Shown here in pieces: positions 15,239-23,213 of a stretch of DNA of 38,658 nucleotides. The stretch is from Fidelibacterota bacterium (lineage in GTDB: Bacteria > Pseudomonadota > Alphaproteobacteria > Rhodospirillales > Rhodospirillaceae), in the NCBI GenBank assembly GCA_947475295.1, contig CANJLF010000024.1:1-38658 (forward strand). Reading direction: 5' to 3'. Position 1 is the stretch's first letter; each line of letters starts with the position of its first letter. The notes below the pieces were generated by a model, which had not been told where the DNA came from, made no database searches, and was given only the letters and a program-made list of their open reading frames with translations. Position numbers and translations under genes: made by a program.

Positions 15239-17077
15239 GTGAACGACCCACTCTCACGCCGCCGCTTTTTGAGCCTCTCCACTGCTTTGAGCGCAGTGGC
15301 CGCGTCGCGTGTTACATGGGGCGCGGGGGAAGACCCGCTGCCCGCCACCGCGCGCCTGAACGGCTGGCTTGAAGCGCGCTACGACTTCTGGCTCGCGCGC
15401 AGTCCCATGGAGCAGGCTTACCTCGGCCTCAAGACCAACGCCGATAAGTGGGACGACATCAGCGAAGCGCATCAACACGACGACGCCGACCGCGTGCAGA
15501 AAGAACTCGCCGATCTCAGGGAAAACTTCGGAACAACTTTGTTTTTGCCGGCGGGACATCTCAGCTATCGTCTTTATGAATACCGCTGCGAGCGCTTGAT
15601 CGCCGACTTCCCGTGGCGCCACCACGGCTATCCCGTCAACCAGCTAGAAGGCTGGCAGCAGGAGATCCCGTCGTTCCTGATGAACATTCATCACGTCGAG
15701 AACGTCGACGAGGCCCAGGCCTATATCGCGCGCCTCAACGGCATTGGTGTTCTGGTGGATCAGGTCATCGAGCAGATGCAATTGGGTGAGAAGGCCGGCG
15801 TGCTGGCCCCCAAGTTCGCCTATGCCAATGTCCTGCGCGATTGCCGTAATGTTTTAACGGGTGCGCCCTTCGATGCCGGCCTCAAGGGCGATAGCCCGCT
15901 CTGGGCCGATATCGGCGGCAAGATCGACCACCTCGCCATTGATGCCGCCGCCAAGCAGGCTCTGCGCGCCAACGCCGTGCAAGCCCTGGTCACGGTCGTC
16001 CGGCCGGCTTTCCAAAAGCTCATTGCGCGGTGCGCGGACCAGGAATCCCGCGCCGGCACCGACGACGGAGCTTGGAAGCACCCCGACGGTGCGGCCTATT
16101 ACGCCAATCGCCTCGCTTTTCACACCACGACCGATATGTCTGCGGGCGCTATCCATGACTTCGGCCTTAGCGAGGTCGAGCGTATCCATGGGGAAATCCG
16201 CGCCATTATGCGCAAGGTCGGTTTTAACGGCGATCTCGCGGCGTTTTTTGCGTTCGTGAAGACCGATCCGCAGTTCTATTTTCCCCAGACTGCGGAAGGC
16301 AAGGCCGCCTATATCGCGCGGTCCGAGGAGATCATCGCGGCCATGCGCGCGCGCCTCGACGACGTGTTCCTCCGTAAACCGCACGCCAGCCTGGTTGTAA
16401 AGCCGGTCGAGGCCTTCCGCGAGCAGTCCTCGACCTCGGCGTTTTATCAAAGTGCCGGCGCCTTCGACGGGCGCCCCGGCACTTATTACGTCAATACCTA
16501 CGACATGAAGGCGATGTCCAAATACGAGATGGAATCGCTGGCCTATCACGAGGCCATCCCCGGTCATCACATGCAGATCGCGATTTCCCAGGAAATGGAG
16601 GATTTGCCGCGCTTTCGCCGCTTCGCCAGCTATAACGCCTACGCCGAGGGCTGGGGCCTCTATTGCGAGTATCTCGCCAAGGAAATGGGCTTTTACGAAG
16701 ATCCCTATTCCGATTTCGGGCGCCTGTCGTCGGAGCTGTGGCGCGCCTGCCGGCTGGTCGTGGATACCGGTATCCACATGGACGAGAAGCGCTGGACCCG
16801 CCAGCAGGCCGTTGATTACCTCACCGCCAATACACCCAACTCACAGGGCGACATCGCCAATTCCGTCGAACGCTATATTGTCGATCCCGGCCAGGCCACG
16901 GCCTACAAGATCGGCATGGCCAAGATCCTGGAATTGCGCGAAGGCGCCAAGGCCACGCTGGGCCCCAAATTCGATGTGCGCGGTTTTCACAACGCCGTGC
17001 TGAGCAACGGTGCCGTGCCGTTGACGATCCTGGCCGATATCGTCGATGCCTGGGTCAAGGAAACCGCCGCGACCTAA
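15239..17077 (+). CDS. Tat-exported DUF885 family protein (putative metallopeptidase)
   Basis: The 612-residue protein begins with a twin-arginine signal (SRRRFLSLSTALSAVAA), so it is exported folded. The DUF885 signature YHEAIPGHHMQIAI lies at ~436-449, giving a possible metal site from His437, His443 and His444 with Glu438. This resembles, but is not, a standard HExxH motif. The AYAEGWGLYCEYLAKEMGFY block near 465-485 is also typical. Members are usually annotated as putative secreted peptidases; the reaction here is inferred. The start is a GTG at 15239 preceded by GGGGGGAA. The stop lies four bases from the stop of the convergent acetyltransferase gene. It faces the divergent peptide-binding protein gene, suggesting a possible shared peptide-use theme. 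Confidence 0.88.
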   Translation: MNDPLSRRRFLSLSTALSAVAASRVTWGAGEDPLPATARLNGWLEARYDFWLARSPMEQAYLGLKTNADKWDDISEAHQHDDADRVQKELADLRENFGTTLFLPAGHLSYRLYEYRCERLIADFPWRHHGYPVNQLEGWQQEIPSFLMNIHHVENVDEAQAYIARLNGIGVLVDQVIEQMQLGEKAGVLAPKFAYANVLRDCRNVLTGAPFDAGLKGDSPLWADIGGKIDHLAIDAAAKQALRANAVQALVTVVRPAFQKLIARCADQESRAGTDDGAWKHPDGAAYYANRLAFHTTTDMSAGAIHDFGLSEVERIHGEIRAIMRKVGFNGDLAAFFAFVKTDPQFYFPQTAEGKAAYIARSEEIIAAMRARLDDVFLRKPHASLVVKPVEAFREQSSTSAFYQSAGAFDGRPGTYYVNTYDMKAMSKYEMESLAYHEAIPGHHMQIAISQEMEDLPRFRRFASYNAYAEGWGLYCEYLAKEMGFYEDPYSDFGRLSSELWRACRLVVDTGIHMDEKRWTRQQAVDYLTANTPNSQGDIANSVERYIVDPGQATAYKIGMAKILELREGAKATLGPKFDVRGFHNAVLSNGAVPLTILADIVDAWVKETAAT

Positions 17078-17081
17078 GCGC

Positions 17082-17510
17082 TTACGGTCGCCAGATCATA
17101 TGGATATGAGGAATGCCGGCTTCCTCGAAAATCTCGCCCTCGCTGACAAAGCCCAAGCGGCCATAGAACGCTTCCACCGCAAGCTGGGCATTGAGCACGA
17201 CCGTCGCTTTGCCCAACCGCCCCATGATTTCTTGCATGATGGCTTTGCCGGCGCCGGAGCCGCGCCGTTCCTTGAGCACGGCGACACGTTCGATCTTGAA
17301 AATCCCGGGCCCGAGGGGGCGCAGGCGGGCACAGCCTATAGGCGCGCGTTCGTCTAAGAGCAGAAAGTGTTCGCAAGCCGCATCCTTGCCGTCCCATTCC
17401 TCGGCGGCGGATACGCCTTGCTCGTCGCAGAATACGACCTGGCGGATACGGCGCGCGGTGTCCATGCGGGGTACGTCGTCGGCGTGAAAGGCGGCAAGGG
17501 TGAGGGCCAT
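17082..17510 (-). CDS. GNAT family N-acetyltransferase
   Basis: The 142 residues form a complete GNAT fold of the YjcF/ElaA-like type. They open with an R-x-x-VFCDEQGV block (RQVVFCDEQGVSAAEEWDG) and carry the acetyl-CoA pyrophosphate loop ERRGSGAGKAIMQ near 80-92 and the late AFYGRLGFVSEGEIFEEAGIPH segment. The acceptor substrate is unknown. The gene starts 21 bases after the cysK stop on the same strand, so the two are probably one transcript. O-acetylserine chemistry is not suggested by this subfamily. Confidence 0.88.
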   Translation of the reverse strand: MALTLAAFHADDVPRMDTARRIRQVVFCDEQGVSAAEEWDGKDAACEHFLLLDERAPIGCARLRPLGPGIFKIERVAVLKERRGSGAGKAIMQEIMGRLGKATVVLNAQLAVEAFYGRLGFVSEGEIFEEAGIPHIHMIWRP

Positions 17511-17531
17511 GACCTTACCCCAGGGCGTCGG

Positions 17532-18557
17532 TTATTTCTCGAGCCAGATCGGAACCGGCAGGTCCTTCGAGCGCAGGAAGGCTGGATTAAAAAGCTTGCT
17601 CTGATAGCGCGCGCCGGAATCGGTGAGGAAGGTAACGATGGTTTTCCCCGGACCCAGCTTGTAGGCCAGCCGGATGGCGCCGGCGATATTGATGCCGGTG
17701 GAGCCGCCGACGCAGATGCCTTCGTCCTTGATCAGGTCGAATATGATCGGCAGGGCTTCCTTGTCGTGGATCTGGAACTGATCGTCGATGAGCGCGCCTT
17801 CCAGATTGGCCGTGATACGGCCCTGGCCGATGCCTTCGGTGATGGAGCTGCCTTCGGCCTTGAGCTGGCCGTGGGCGTAATAGTTAAACAGCGAGGCGCC
17901 CATGGGGTCGGCCAGCGCCACGACGATATCCTTGCGTTTGGCTTTCAGGCCGAGTCCCACGCCGGCGAGGGTGCCGCCGGTGCCGACCGCCGATACAAAG
18001 CCGTCGATGACGCCATTGACGTCGTTCCAAATCTCGGCGGCCGTTTCTCGGGCATGGCCATCGCGGTTGGCGACATTGTCGAACTGATTGGCCCAGATGG
18101 AGCCATTAGGTTCAGTCCGGCCCAGCTCTTCGGCCAAGCGCTGGGAGAATTTGACGTAGTGGTTGGGATCGGCGGCCGCGACTGCCTTTACTTCCCGCAC
18201 GTCGGCGCCCAAGAGGCGGAGAAAGTCCTTTTTTTCCTGGCTTTGGGTTTCCGGAATGACGATGACGGTGCGGTATCCTTTAGCATTGCCGACCATGGTC
18301 AGCCCGATACCGGTATTTCCGGCCGTGCCCTCGACAATGACGCCGCCGGGGCGCAAGCGACCCTTGGCTTCGGCATCCTCGATGATGAACTTGGCGGTGC
18401 GGTCTTTAATGGACCCGCCCGGATTGGCGTATTCGGCTTTGGCCAGGATCGTGCAGCCGGTCAGCTCCGAAGCCTTACGCAATTTGATCAGCGGCGTATG
18501 GCCAATGGAGGCCACAACGTCGGGAAAAAGACCTGCGGAACTGAAAGGAGCGGGCAT
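17532..18557 (-). CDS. cysK: Cysteine synthase A (O-acetylserine sulfhydrylase)
   Basis: This pyridoxal-phosphate enzyme makes cysteine from O-acetylserine and sulfide. The PLP lysine lies in NPGGSIKDR (Lys51 from the ATG at 18557). Other conserved parts are EGTAGNTGIGL for the substrate loop, SAVGTGGTLAGVG for the phosphate cup and GGSTGINIAGA. The length of 341 residues is slightly longer than typical CysK, with extra C-terminal residues (KLFNPAFLRSKDLPVPIWLEK) as in the larger eukaryote-like forms. An in-frame GTG at 18566 is an alternative start. It leads a two-gene unit with the GNAT gene. Confidence 0.93.
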   Translation of the reverse strand: MPAPFSSAGLFPDVVASIGHTPLIKLRKASELTGCTILAKAEYANPGGSIKDRTAKFIIEDAEAKGRLRPGGVIVEGTAGNTGIGLTMVGNAKGYRTVIVIPETQSQEKKDFLRLLGADVREVKAVAAADPNHYVKFSQRLAEELGRTEPNGSIWANQFDNVANRDGHARETAAEIWNDVNGVIDGFVSAVGTGGTLAGVGLGLKAKRKDIVVALADPMGASLFNYYAHGQLKAEGSSITEGIGQGRITANLEGALIDDQFQIHDKEALPIIFDLIKDEGICVGGSTGINIAGAIRLAYKLGPGKTIVTFLTDSGARYQSKLFNPAFLRSKDLPVPIWLEK

Positions 18558-18767
18558 GGAGATCACTCAAAGCCGTCTGAGAGGGGGCGCGGGAGCCATT
18601 GAAACCGACCGGCCCGCTGCCAGAAAGGTCCATATGGCAGGTCCTGGGGCGGGAAGGGGCTCAAAGAGAAAATGCTCCTCTGATCCTGGTTTAATCGTAG
18701 CAGTCTAGTCTCTTATGTCCGGGTATGCGAGATTCCTTGGGGGTTTGGCCCACCGGGATATTTCACT

Positions 18768-19712
18768 ATGACTGAAGCGCCGTTCACCTCTCGTTTTTAC
18801 ACTTCGCCGGACGGCCTCAAGCTGCATTACCGGGACTATTCGGGCCCGGCCAATGCCCCCCTTACGGTCCTCTGCATTCCAGGTTTGACCCGCAACGCAC
18901 GGGATTTTGAAGCGCTCGCGCCGCATCTTGCCACCCGCTACCGGGTGCTGTGCGCTGAACTGCGGGGCCGAGGTCTCTCGGAGTACGCCAAGGACCCATC
19001 AACCTATGTTCCCCCGGTTTACGCGCGCGATATCGCGGCGCTTATCAAGTCCACGGGTCTGGCGCAGGTCGCGCTCATTGGCACCTCCCTGGGCGGCATT
19101 ATTTCCATGATTTTGGCTGGGGTTATGCCCGCCAAGCTACTGGGCGTGGTGTTGAATGACATCGGACCGGAGATCGATCCGGCAGGGCTTGCCCGGATCG
19201 CCGGCTATCTCGGCAAAACCAAGCCGATCACGACCTGGGACGAAGCCGCCGCCGCCGTTCAAATGCTGGATGGAACGATATACCCCGGCTATCAACAGGC
19301 CGATTGGCTGAAGATGGCGCGCCGGCGTTTTGTCCAAAACCCCGACGGATCGTTCCGCCCCGACTACGATCTGAACATCTCCAAGCCTTTCGCCGGTAGC
19401 ACGGCAGCGGTGGATCTATGGCCGTTCTTCCTGTCGATGAAGCGCATTCCGGTGTTGGCGATCCGCGGCGGCACCTCCGATCTATTGAACCCGGCGGTCT
19501 TCGCGCGCATGAAGCAAGAACTGCCGCATCTGCGCCAAGCGACCGTTCCCCCGCATGGCCATGCACCCTATCTGGATGAACCCGAAGCCTTGGAAGCCAT
19601 CGATAGCTTCCTCGCGACATTGCCGCCACGGCTTGGCCCACTGACGGTTTTGAGCCGTACGATCGGCTCGTTCCTGTTTCTCGCCCGCCTTAAGATCAGC
19701 GGCATTATCTAG
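18768..19712 (+). CDS. Alpha/beta-hydrolase
   Basis: The 314 residues form a classic alpha/beta-hydrolase. The oxyanion motif CIPGLTRNARDFEALAPHLA is followed by the nucleophile elbow GTSLGG (Ser107), a cap region with NDIGPEIDPAGLARI, the acid in GGTSDLL and the catalytic His in PHGHAPYLDEPEAL. It resembles soluble proline iminopeptidase/lactonase-like esterases (NDIGPEI is common in this group), but the substrate is not readable. No signal peptide is present. The C-terminus ends in a hydrophobic segment (TIGSFLFLARLKISGII). It is a single gene followed by a tandem pair of terminator-like hairpins. Confidence 0.88.
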   Translation: MTEAPFTSRFYTSPDGLKLHYRDYSGPANAPLTVLCIPGLTRNARDFEALAPHLATRYRVLCAELRGRGLSEYAKDPSTYVPPVYARDIAALIKSTGLAQVALIGTSLGGIISMILAGVMPAKLLGVVLNDIGPEIDPAGLARIAGYLGKTKPITTWDEAAAAVQMLDGTIYPGYQQADWLKMARRRFVQNPDGSFRPDYDLNISKPFAGSTAAVDLWPFFLSMKRIPVLAIRGGTSDLLNPAVFARMKQELPHLRQATVPPHGHAPYLDEPEALEAIDSFLATLPPRLGPLTVLSRTIGSFLFLARLKISGII

Positions 19713-19740
19713 CTTACAGACGGGCCCTTTCGGGCATTGA

Positions 19741-19813
19741 AACCCCGCCGAGCGCTAGCTTGCCGGGTCTTAAACAATGAAAAACCCGCCGAGCGTTAGC
19801 TCGGCGGGTTTCC
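19741..19813. terminator. Tandem terminator-like hairpins, one decayed
   Basis: AACCCGCCGAGC-GTTA-GCTCGGCGGGTT (19783-19810) is a perfect 12-bp stem. It follows a diverged copy at 19741-19771 with mismatched arms. T-runs are weak on the plus strand, but AAAAA precedes the stem, so on the minus strand the stem is followed by a T-run. It may serve both the hydrolase gene and the minus-strand microprotein gene. Confidence 0.65.
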
Positions 19814-19945
19814 CATCACAATCGGATATCGCACCGGTACAAACTGTTCAGGGCGGAGCCCTTAAAGGAATTAACCTTCCGTTCGCGCCGATTTCGTAAC
19901 CGTTCTTGTGTGCTGTCCCTTAAGAAACAAAAGTTGGCTTAAGGC

Positions 19946-20017
19946 CTACTTCTTTTTGGCCTTCTTCTTGCCTTTTTTCTTCGCAACTTTCTTCTTCGCT
20001 TTCTTCTTGGCAGCCAT
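19946..20017 (-). CDS. Lysine-rich microprotein (23 aa)
   Basis: The ORF encodes 23 residues, starting MAAKKKAKKKVAKKK; 15 of the 23 are lysine in five KKK blocks separated by A, V or G. An AGGGGA ribosome-binding site lies seven bases before the ATG. Such repeats resemble the tails of bacterial histone-H1-like or HU-extended proteins, so nucleic-acid binding is likely by charge; no function is shown. Alternative frames in this stretch lack such regularity and a good ribosome-binding site. The strong bidirectional hairpin at 19783-19810 lies downstream. The upstream 730 bases are free of genes, leaving room for its own promoter. Confidence 0.6.
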   Translation of the reverse strand: MAAKKKAKKKVAKKKGKKKAKKK

Positions 20018-20755
20018 GATCAAATCCCCTGTTCATGAGAGTTTGGGTTACGTCTGGCGGTTTCGAACCATAAAAACCGAACACCATGTTCGGTGTGAAA
20101 CATCCAAACACTGATGAGATAAACGCAACTGTTGAAAATTCACAAGAGATTTTGCGCACGCCTCGAATTTTTTTCTTGATTTCTGTTTGAACACGACTTT
20201 CACCCGACACGCATCCGCCTTCATTCGGGTTCTTCGTCGCTCAAAAACATGCGCATCGCGTATCTCGGATCACGTTCATTGGCGCGCGTCCGCCGGTGAT
20301 TGGAAATCGCTTTTTCGGCTGTGCTGTACGCAAGCTTTCCGGCAGCGTCGTCGCCATAACTTTTGGATCCTCCTCGAAATTTCGACGATCGAAATCGACC
20401 GCCGTCGCATCGTGCGCTGCTCGCATGAAATCCAGTAATTACGCGGATTGCCGCGCATTTTATATTCCCGCGCGCGCGAAAGTATTGTTGCGGCTTCGGC
20501 TGCGGCGCGTGGTTCGTCGCGATGACCGGGCCGCATGCTTTATTGATCCCGAAAATCGCAAGATATCGCCGCTGCGCGCACAAATATTTTACGAAAATGC
20601 GCCGGCAGACGATGCTGGGCCGGCATCGTTTTAGCTCAATAGCGCTCACTGCCGGCGGGCGAGGGCGCGAGGCCCTGCGACGGCGGCTGAACCGTCCCGC
20701 ATCACCTCTTGGATGTGGATAAAAAGGGTGTGAGGACGTGCGCGAAGGGGGTGAA
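20018..20755. other. Long gene-poor intergenic region
   Basis: About 740 bases with no gene I can support. A minus-strand ORF at 20241-20357 (38 codons, MATTLPESLRTAQPKKRF...) has AGGAGG eleven bases upstream, a little far, and no recognised family. Longer overlapping ORFs here have cysteine- and arginine-rich products typical of chance frames. One exact DnaA-box-like TGTGGATAA lies at 20714-20722. A structured RNA or an upstream promoter of the lysine-rich microprotein could be hidden here, but no known RNA motif was seen. Confidence 0.45.
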
Positions 20756-20789
20756 CGTCAAAAAACCGCGACTCGGCTCATGCCGAGTC
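20756..20789 (-). terminator. Rho-independent terminator of the AI-2E-type permease operon
   Basis: On the minus strand, directly after the permease stop codon, GACTCGGC (20789-20782) pairs with GCCGAGTC (20777-20770). GCG and a run of six T (complement of 20759-20764) follow. Stem, loop and T-run fit a standard terminator ending the four-gene operon. Confidence 0.85.
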
Positions 20790-21854
20790 TCAGCTAACGT
20801 CGCCGTTCGCCGACATCAAAACCGCAATGGGCCGGGTCTTTGGGAACTGTGCGAGCACGATCGTCCCGATCACCATGAGGGGCACGCTCAAGATCATCCC
20901 GGTGATCCCCCAGATGGCGCCCCAGGTCGACAGCGATAGGATCATGACCACCGGACTAAGGTTCAAGGACTTCCCGGTAACGTGGGGTTCGATAACGTTC
21001 TCGACAAAGGTATGCGCCGCGACCAGGCTGCCCATGACCAGAGCCATCACCAGCGGATCGCCGAACTGCAGCAGGGTCAATACGGTCGGAAACAGCGTGG
21101 ACATCGGCGATCCGATGTAGGGAATGAAGTTCAGCACGAACGTCAAAAGCGCCCAAAACCCTGCGAAATCCACCCCGAATCCCGAGAGGATTGTATAGCT
21201 CAGAGTAGCGTTCAGCAGACAAATCCCCGTCTTGATCAGGACGTAGCGCTCAATTTTGCGGCCCATAGCTTTCAGCGTGGCGCGCAGTTTTTCTTGATGA
21301 CCACGCTCGGGAAAAACCGCCTTTAGTTTCCGGTCGTAGGTTTGCAACTCCAGCAGAAGAAAGGCGACATAGATGAAAACCTGAATGATGTCCGCGGCGA
21401 TGACCCTAAAGGCGGCGGCAAAGCGCTCGACCCAGGTTCCAAAATCGACTTTCGCCACCAAGGCGCTGAAGGTGGGTGGCTCCTTCAATTTTAGGACCCT
21501 GGCGGCAAAGGCCATGCCCTGGGTGAACATCTCCTGGAGACGTTGTTGGTAGCGCGGGGCAGCCTCGGCGACCTCACTGATATTGCCGGCGGCGATCTGC
21601 ACGGTCATGGCAATCACCAGCAACAAGATACAAACCGCCGCGGCTATGCCCAGCCATGCCGGCGGCTGCCAGCGACCCACCTTCAAGCGTTGAATGCGGT
21701 CTCCTAAGGCGACAATGAGGTAGGTAATGAAGATGGCGAGAACGAAGGGCATCAAGATCGACTCGCCGACGACCAGCAGGTAGATCGTCAGGGCGATAAG
21801 CCCAAAGGACGCCGCCGCCGTAATCACGCCGGGGCTAGGGGAGGAGGACGGCAT
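20790..21854 (-). CDS. AI-2E family transporter (PerM/YdiK-type permease)
   Basis: The 354-residue inner-membrane protein has the AI-2E family layout: two or three N-terminal helices (SFGLIALTIYLLVVGESILMP), a central soluble segment with PRYQQRLQEMF, and four or more C-terminal helices with the family blocks FWALLTFVLNFIPYIGS, ENVIEPHVTGKSLNLSPVVMILSL and WGAIWGITGMILSVPL. Transported substrates for this family are mostly unknown; a few members are autoinducer or ion exporters. It is the last gene of the operon that starts with the cupredoxin gene, 42 bases after the outer-membrane protein gene, and is followed by a terminator. Confidence 0.9.
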   Translation of the reverse strand: MPSSSPSPGVITAAASFGLIALTIYLLVVGESILMPFVLAIFITYLIVALGDRIQRLKVGRWQPPAWLGIAAAVCILLLVIAMTVQIAAGNISEVAEAAPRYQQRLQEMFTQGMAFAARVLKLKEPPTFSALVAKVDFGTWVERFAAAFRVIAADIIQVFIYVAFLLLELQTYDRKLKAVFPERGHQEKLRATLKAMGRKIERYVLIKTGICLLNATLSYTILSGFGVDFAGFWALLTFVLNFIPYIGSPMSTLFPTVLTLLQFGDPLVMALVMGSLVAAHTFVENVIEPHVTGKSLNLSPVVMILSLSTWGAIWGITGMILSVPLMVIGTIVLAQFPKTRPIAVLMSANGDVS

Positions 21855-21896
21855 CGCGGGTATTCCGTTTCACCAAGGTGGGCTGAAAAAGCTGGT

Positions 21897-23189
21897 TTAG
21901 AAAAAGAAGCGGTAGCTGGCTTGGGTCTGGGTCTCGAAGGCGTGAGCCGGCAAGCCCATAAAGACTCGTTCCGGCCGGCGGCTGCTGACATTCAACAGTT
22001 CTATGGTCAGGCGTTGGTTCGCCGACGGCCGATAGATATATGCCAGCGTCAGGGCCATGCCGTGCTCATTGTTGTTATCGGCGAACCTGTCTTTGTCTTT
22101 CGTCGCAAAGTATTCGCCCCGCGCGCTGATGCGGTTATTACCCCATTCCTTGCTGACGAGGGCATAGGCCGACCAATAATCAGTATAGACAATCGGCCCC
22201 GTTGGCTTGGGAATGGTAATAACCGTAGTGCTGCCCGTCATATACTGGGCAATCAAATCGACATCGCCCGGCAATTGGGTTTTGTAACCGACACTGAGGA
22301 ATTTGGTCCGCCACGCCCATTGGGCTTTAACGAAACCGTGGTCGTCGGCCCTATTGTCGTACCAAAGCACCGAGACCTTGCCGTAGGTGTCATGGTCGGC
22401 GGTCAATCCGACATAATAACCATAGCGGTTGTCGATCTCGTGGAAGGGTTTTTCGGTGGCGGCCTGGGTCGAAAGTTTGCCGGTGGGGGGCTTGATAATG
22501 CGAATTTGCGCCAGCTGTAGGCGGTCGAAGAAGCCGGTTTCGCGGTCGTTGAAGGACCATCCACGCCAGGCCAGAAGCGTTCCCGTGGGGTCATTGGCGC
22601 CATGGATCGCGCCCGTCAGGCTAACCTCCATGTCCGCGCCGCGGTGGAAGAGGGTGCCTTCGCCGCCGATGGTCTTTAGTTCCTCGCCGACCCAGCTATT
22701 GATAGCCGAGGAGGTGATTGTGTAGGGGCTGGTCCAGGCGATGCCGTTATTTTCCTGGGAAATCGGCGGAAAGAACGCCCCCAATTTGGCTTTAAAGCCG
22801 ACCTCATGCGTAGGGACAGGTTTGTATTGCAGGAACGCTTCCGTCACGTCCGCGCCCGTGCGCTGTTGATCGTTAGCCGAGAGCACGACGGTACCTGACC
22901 AGTCAAAGCCGAACTTGGGTTCCAGGACCAGGGCGCCTTCGGCCCTGGCCAAAACGCGCGCACCGCTCGTGCTGCCGTATCTTACTTTTCCGAGGCCGCC
23001 GTCTTCCCAGCTTTGCGTCTCACCGCTGACAATGACGCGGCCCTCAATATAGCCGGCCACACCAAGACTGAAGCTGCCGACCGAGACCACATCCTCAAGC
23101 GCGCGCGCCGGGGCGCCCGCTGAAACGGCGGCCAGCGGCAATAGCGCTAACAAGGCGAAGCAGCCTCCCGGTCCCTTCATCGCGTCCAT
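21897..23189 (-). CDS. Outer-membrane beta-barrel protein of unknown function
   Basis: The 430-residue protein has a signal peptide (~4-30, FALLALLPLAAVSAGAPARA), alternating aromatic/polar strands throughout and a terminal Phe (QASYRFFF), the mark of outer-membrane barrels recognised by the Bam machinery. No TonB box or plug is visible, so it is not a TonB-dependent receptor. Motifs such as GVAGYIEGRVIVSG, GYYVGLTADHDTYGKVSVLWYDNR and MALTLAYIYRPSANQRLTIELLNV suggest a porin-like or carbohydrate-porin-like barrel. It follows the EAL protein gene by 24 bases in the same operon as the periplasmic cupredoxin. ATG at 23180 is an alternative start. Confidence 0.8.
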   Translation of the reverse strand: MDAMKGPGGCFALLALLPLAAVSAGAPARALEDVVSVGSFSLGVAGYIEGRVIVSGETQSWEDGGLGKVRYGSTSGARVLARAEGALVLEPKFGFDWSGTVVLSANDQQRTGADVTEAFLQYKPVPTHEVGFKAKLGAFFPPISQENNGIAWTSPYTITSSAINSWVGEELKTIGGEGTLFHRGADMEVSLTGAIHGANDPTGTLLAWRGWSFNDRETGFFDRLQLAQIRIIKPPTGKLSTQAATEKPFHEIDNRYGYYVGLTADHDTYGKVSVLWYDNRADDHGFVKAQWAWRTKFLSVGYKTQLPGDVDLIAQYMTGSTTVITIPKPTGPIVYTDYWSAYALVSKEWGNNRISARGEYFATKDKDRFADNNNEHGMALTLAYIYRPSANQRLTIELLNVSSRRPERVFMGLPAHAFETQTQASYRFFF

Positions 23190-23213
23190 CCCATGGCGAT
23201 CCGGCCCCTAGGG

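Noticed and set aside
20221-20649. Minus-strand ORF of 142 codons in the gene-poor gap
   Set aside because: The product is rich in Cys and Arg without recognisable motifs, there is no good start context, and other frames are equally open; likely a chance frame.
20714-20722. Exact DnaA-box-like TGTGGATAA, possible replication origin
   Set aside because: Only one box was seen and no dnaA, hemE, parAB or other origin marker genes are near; one such 9-mer is not surprising in 38 kb.
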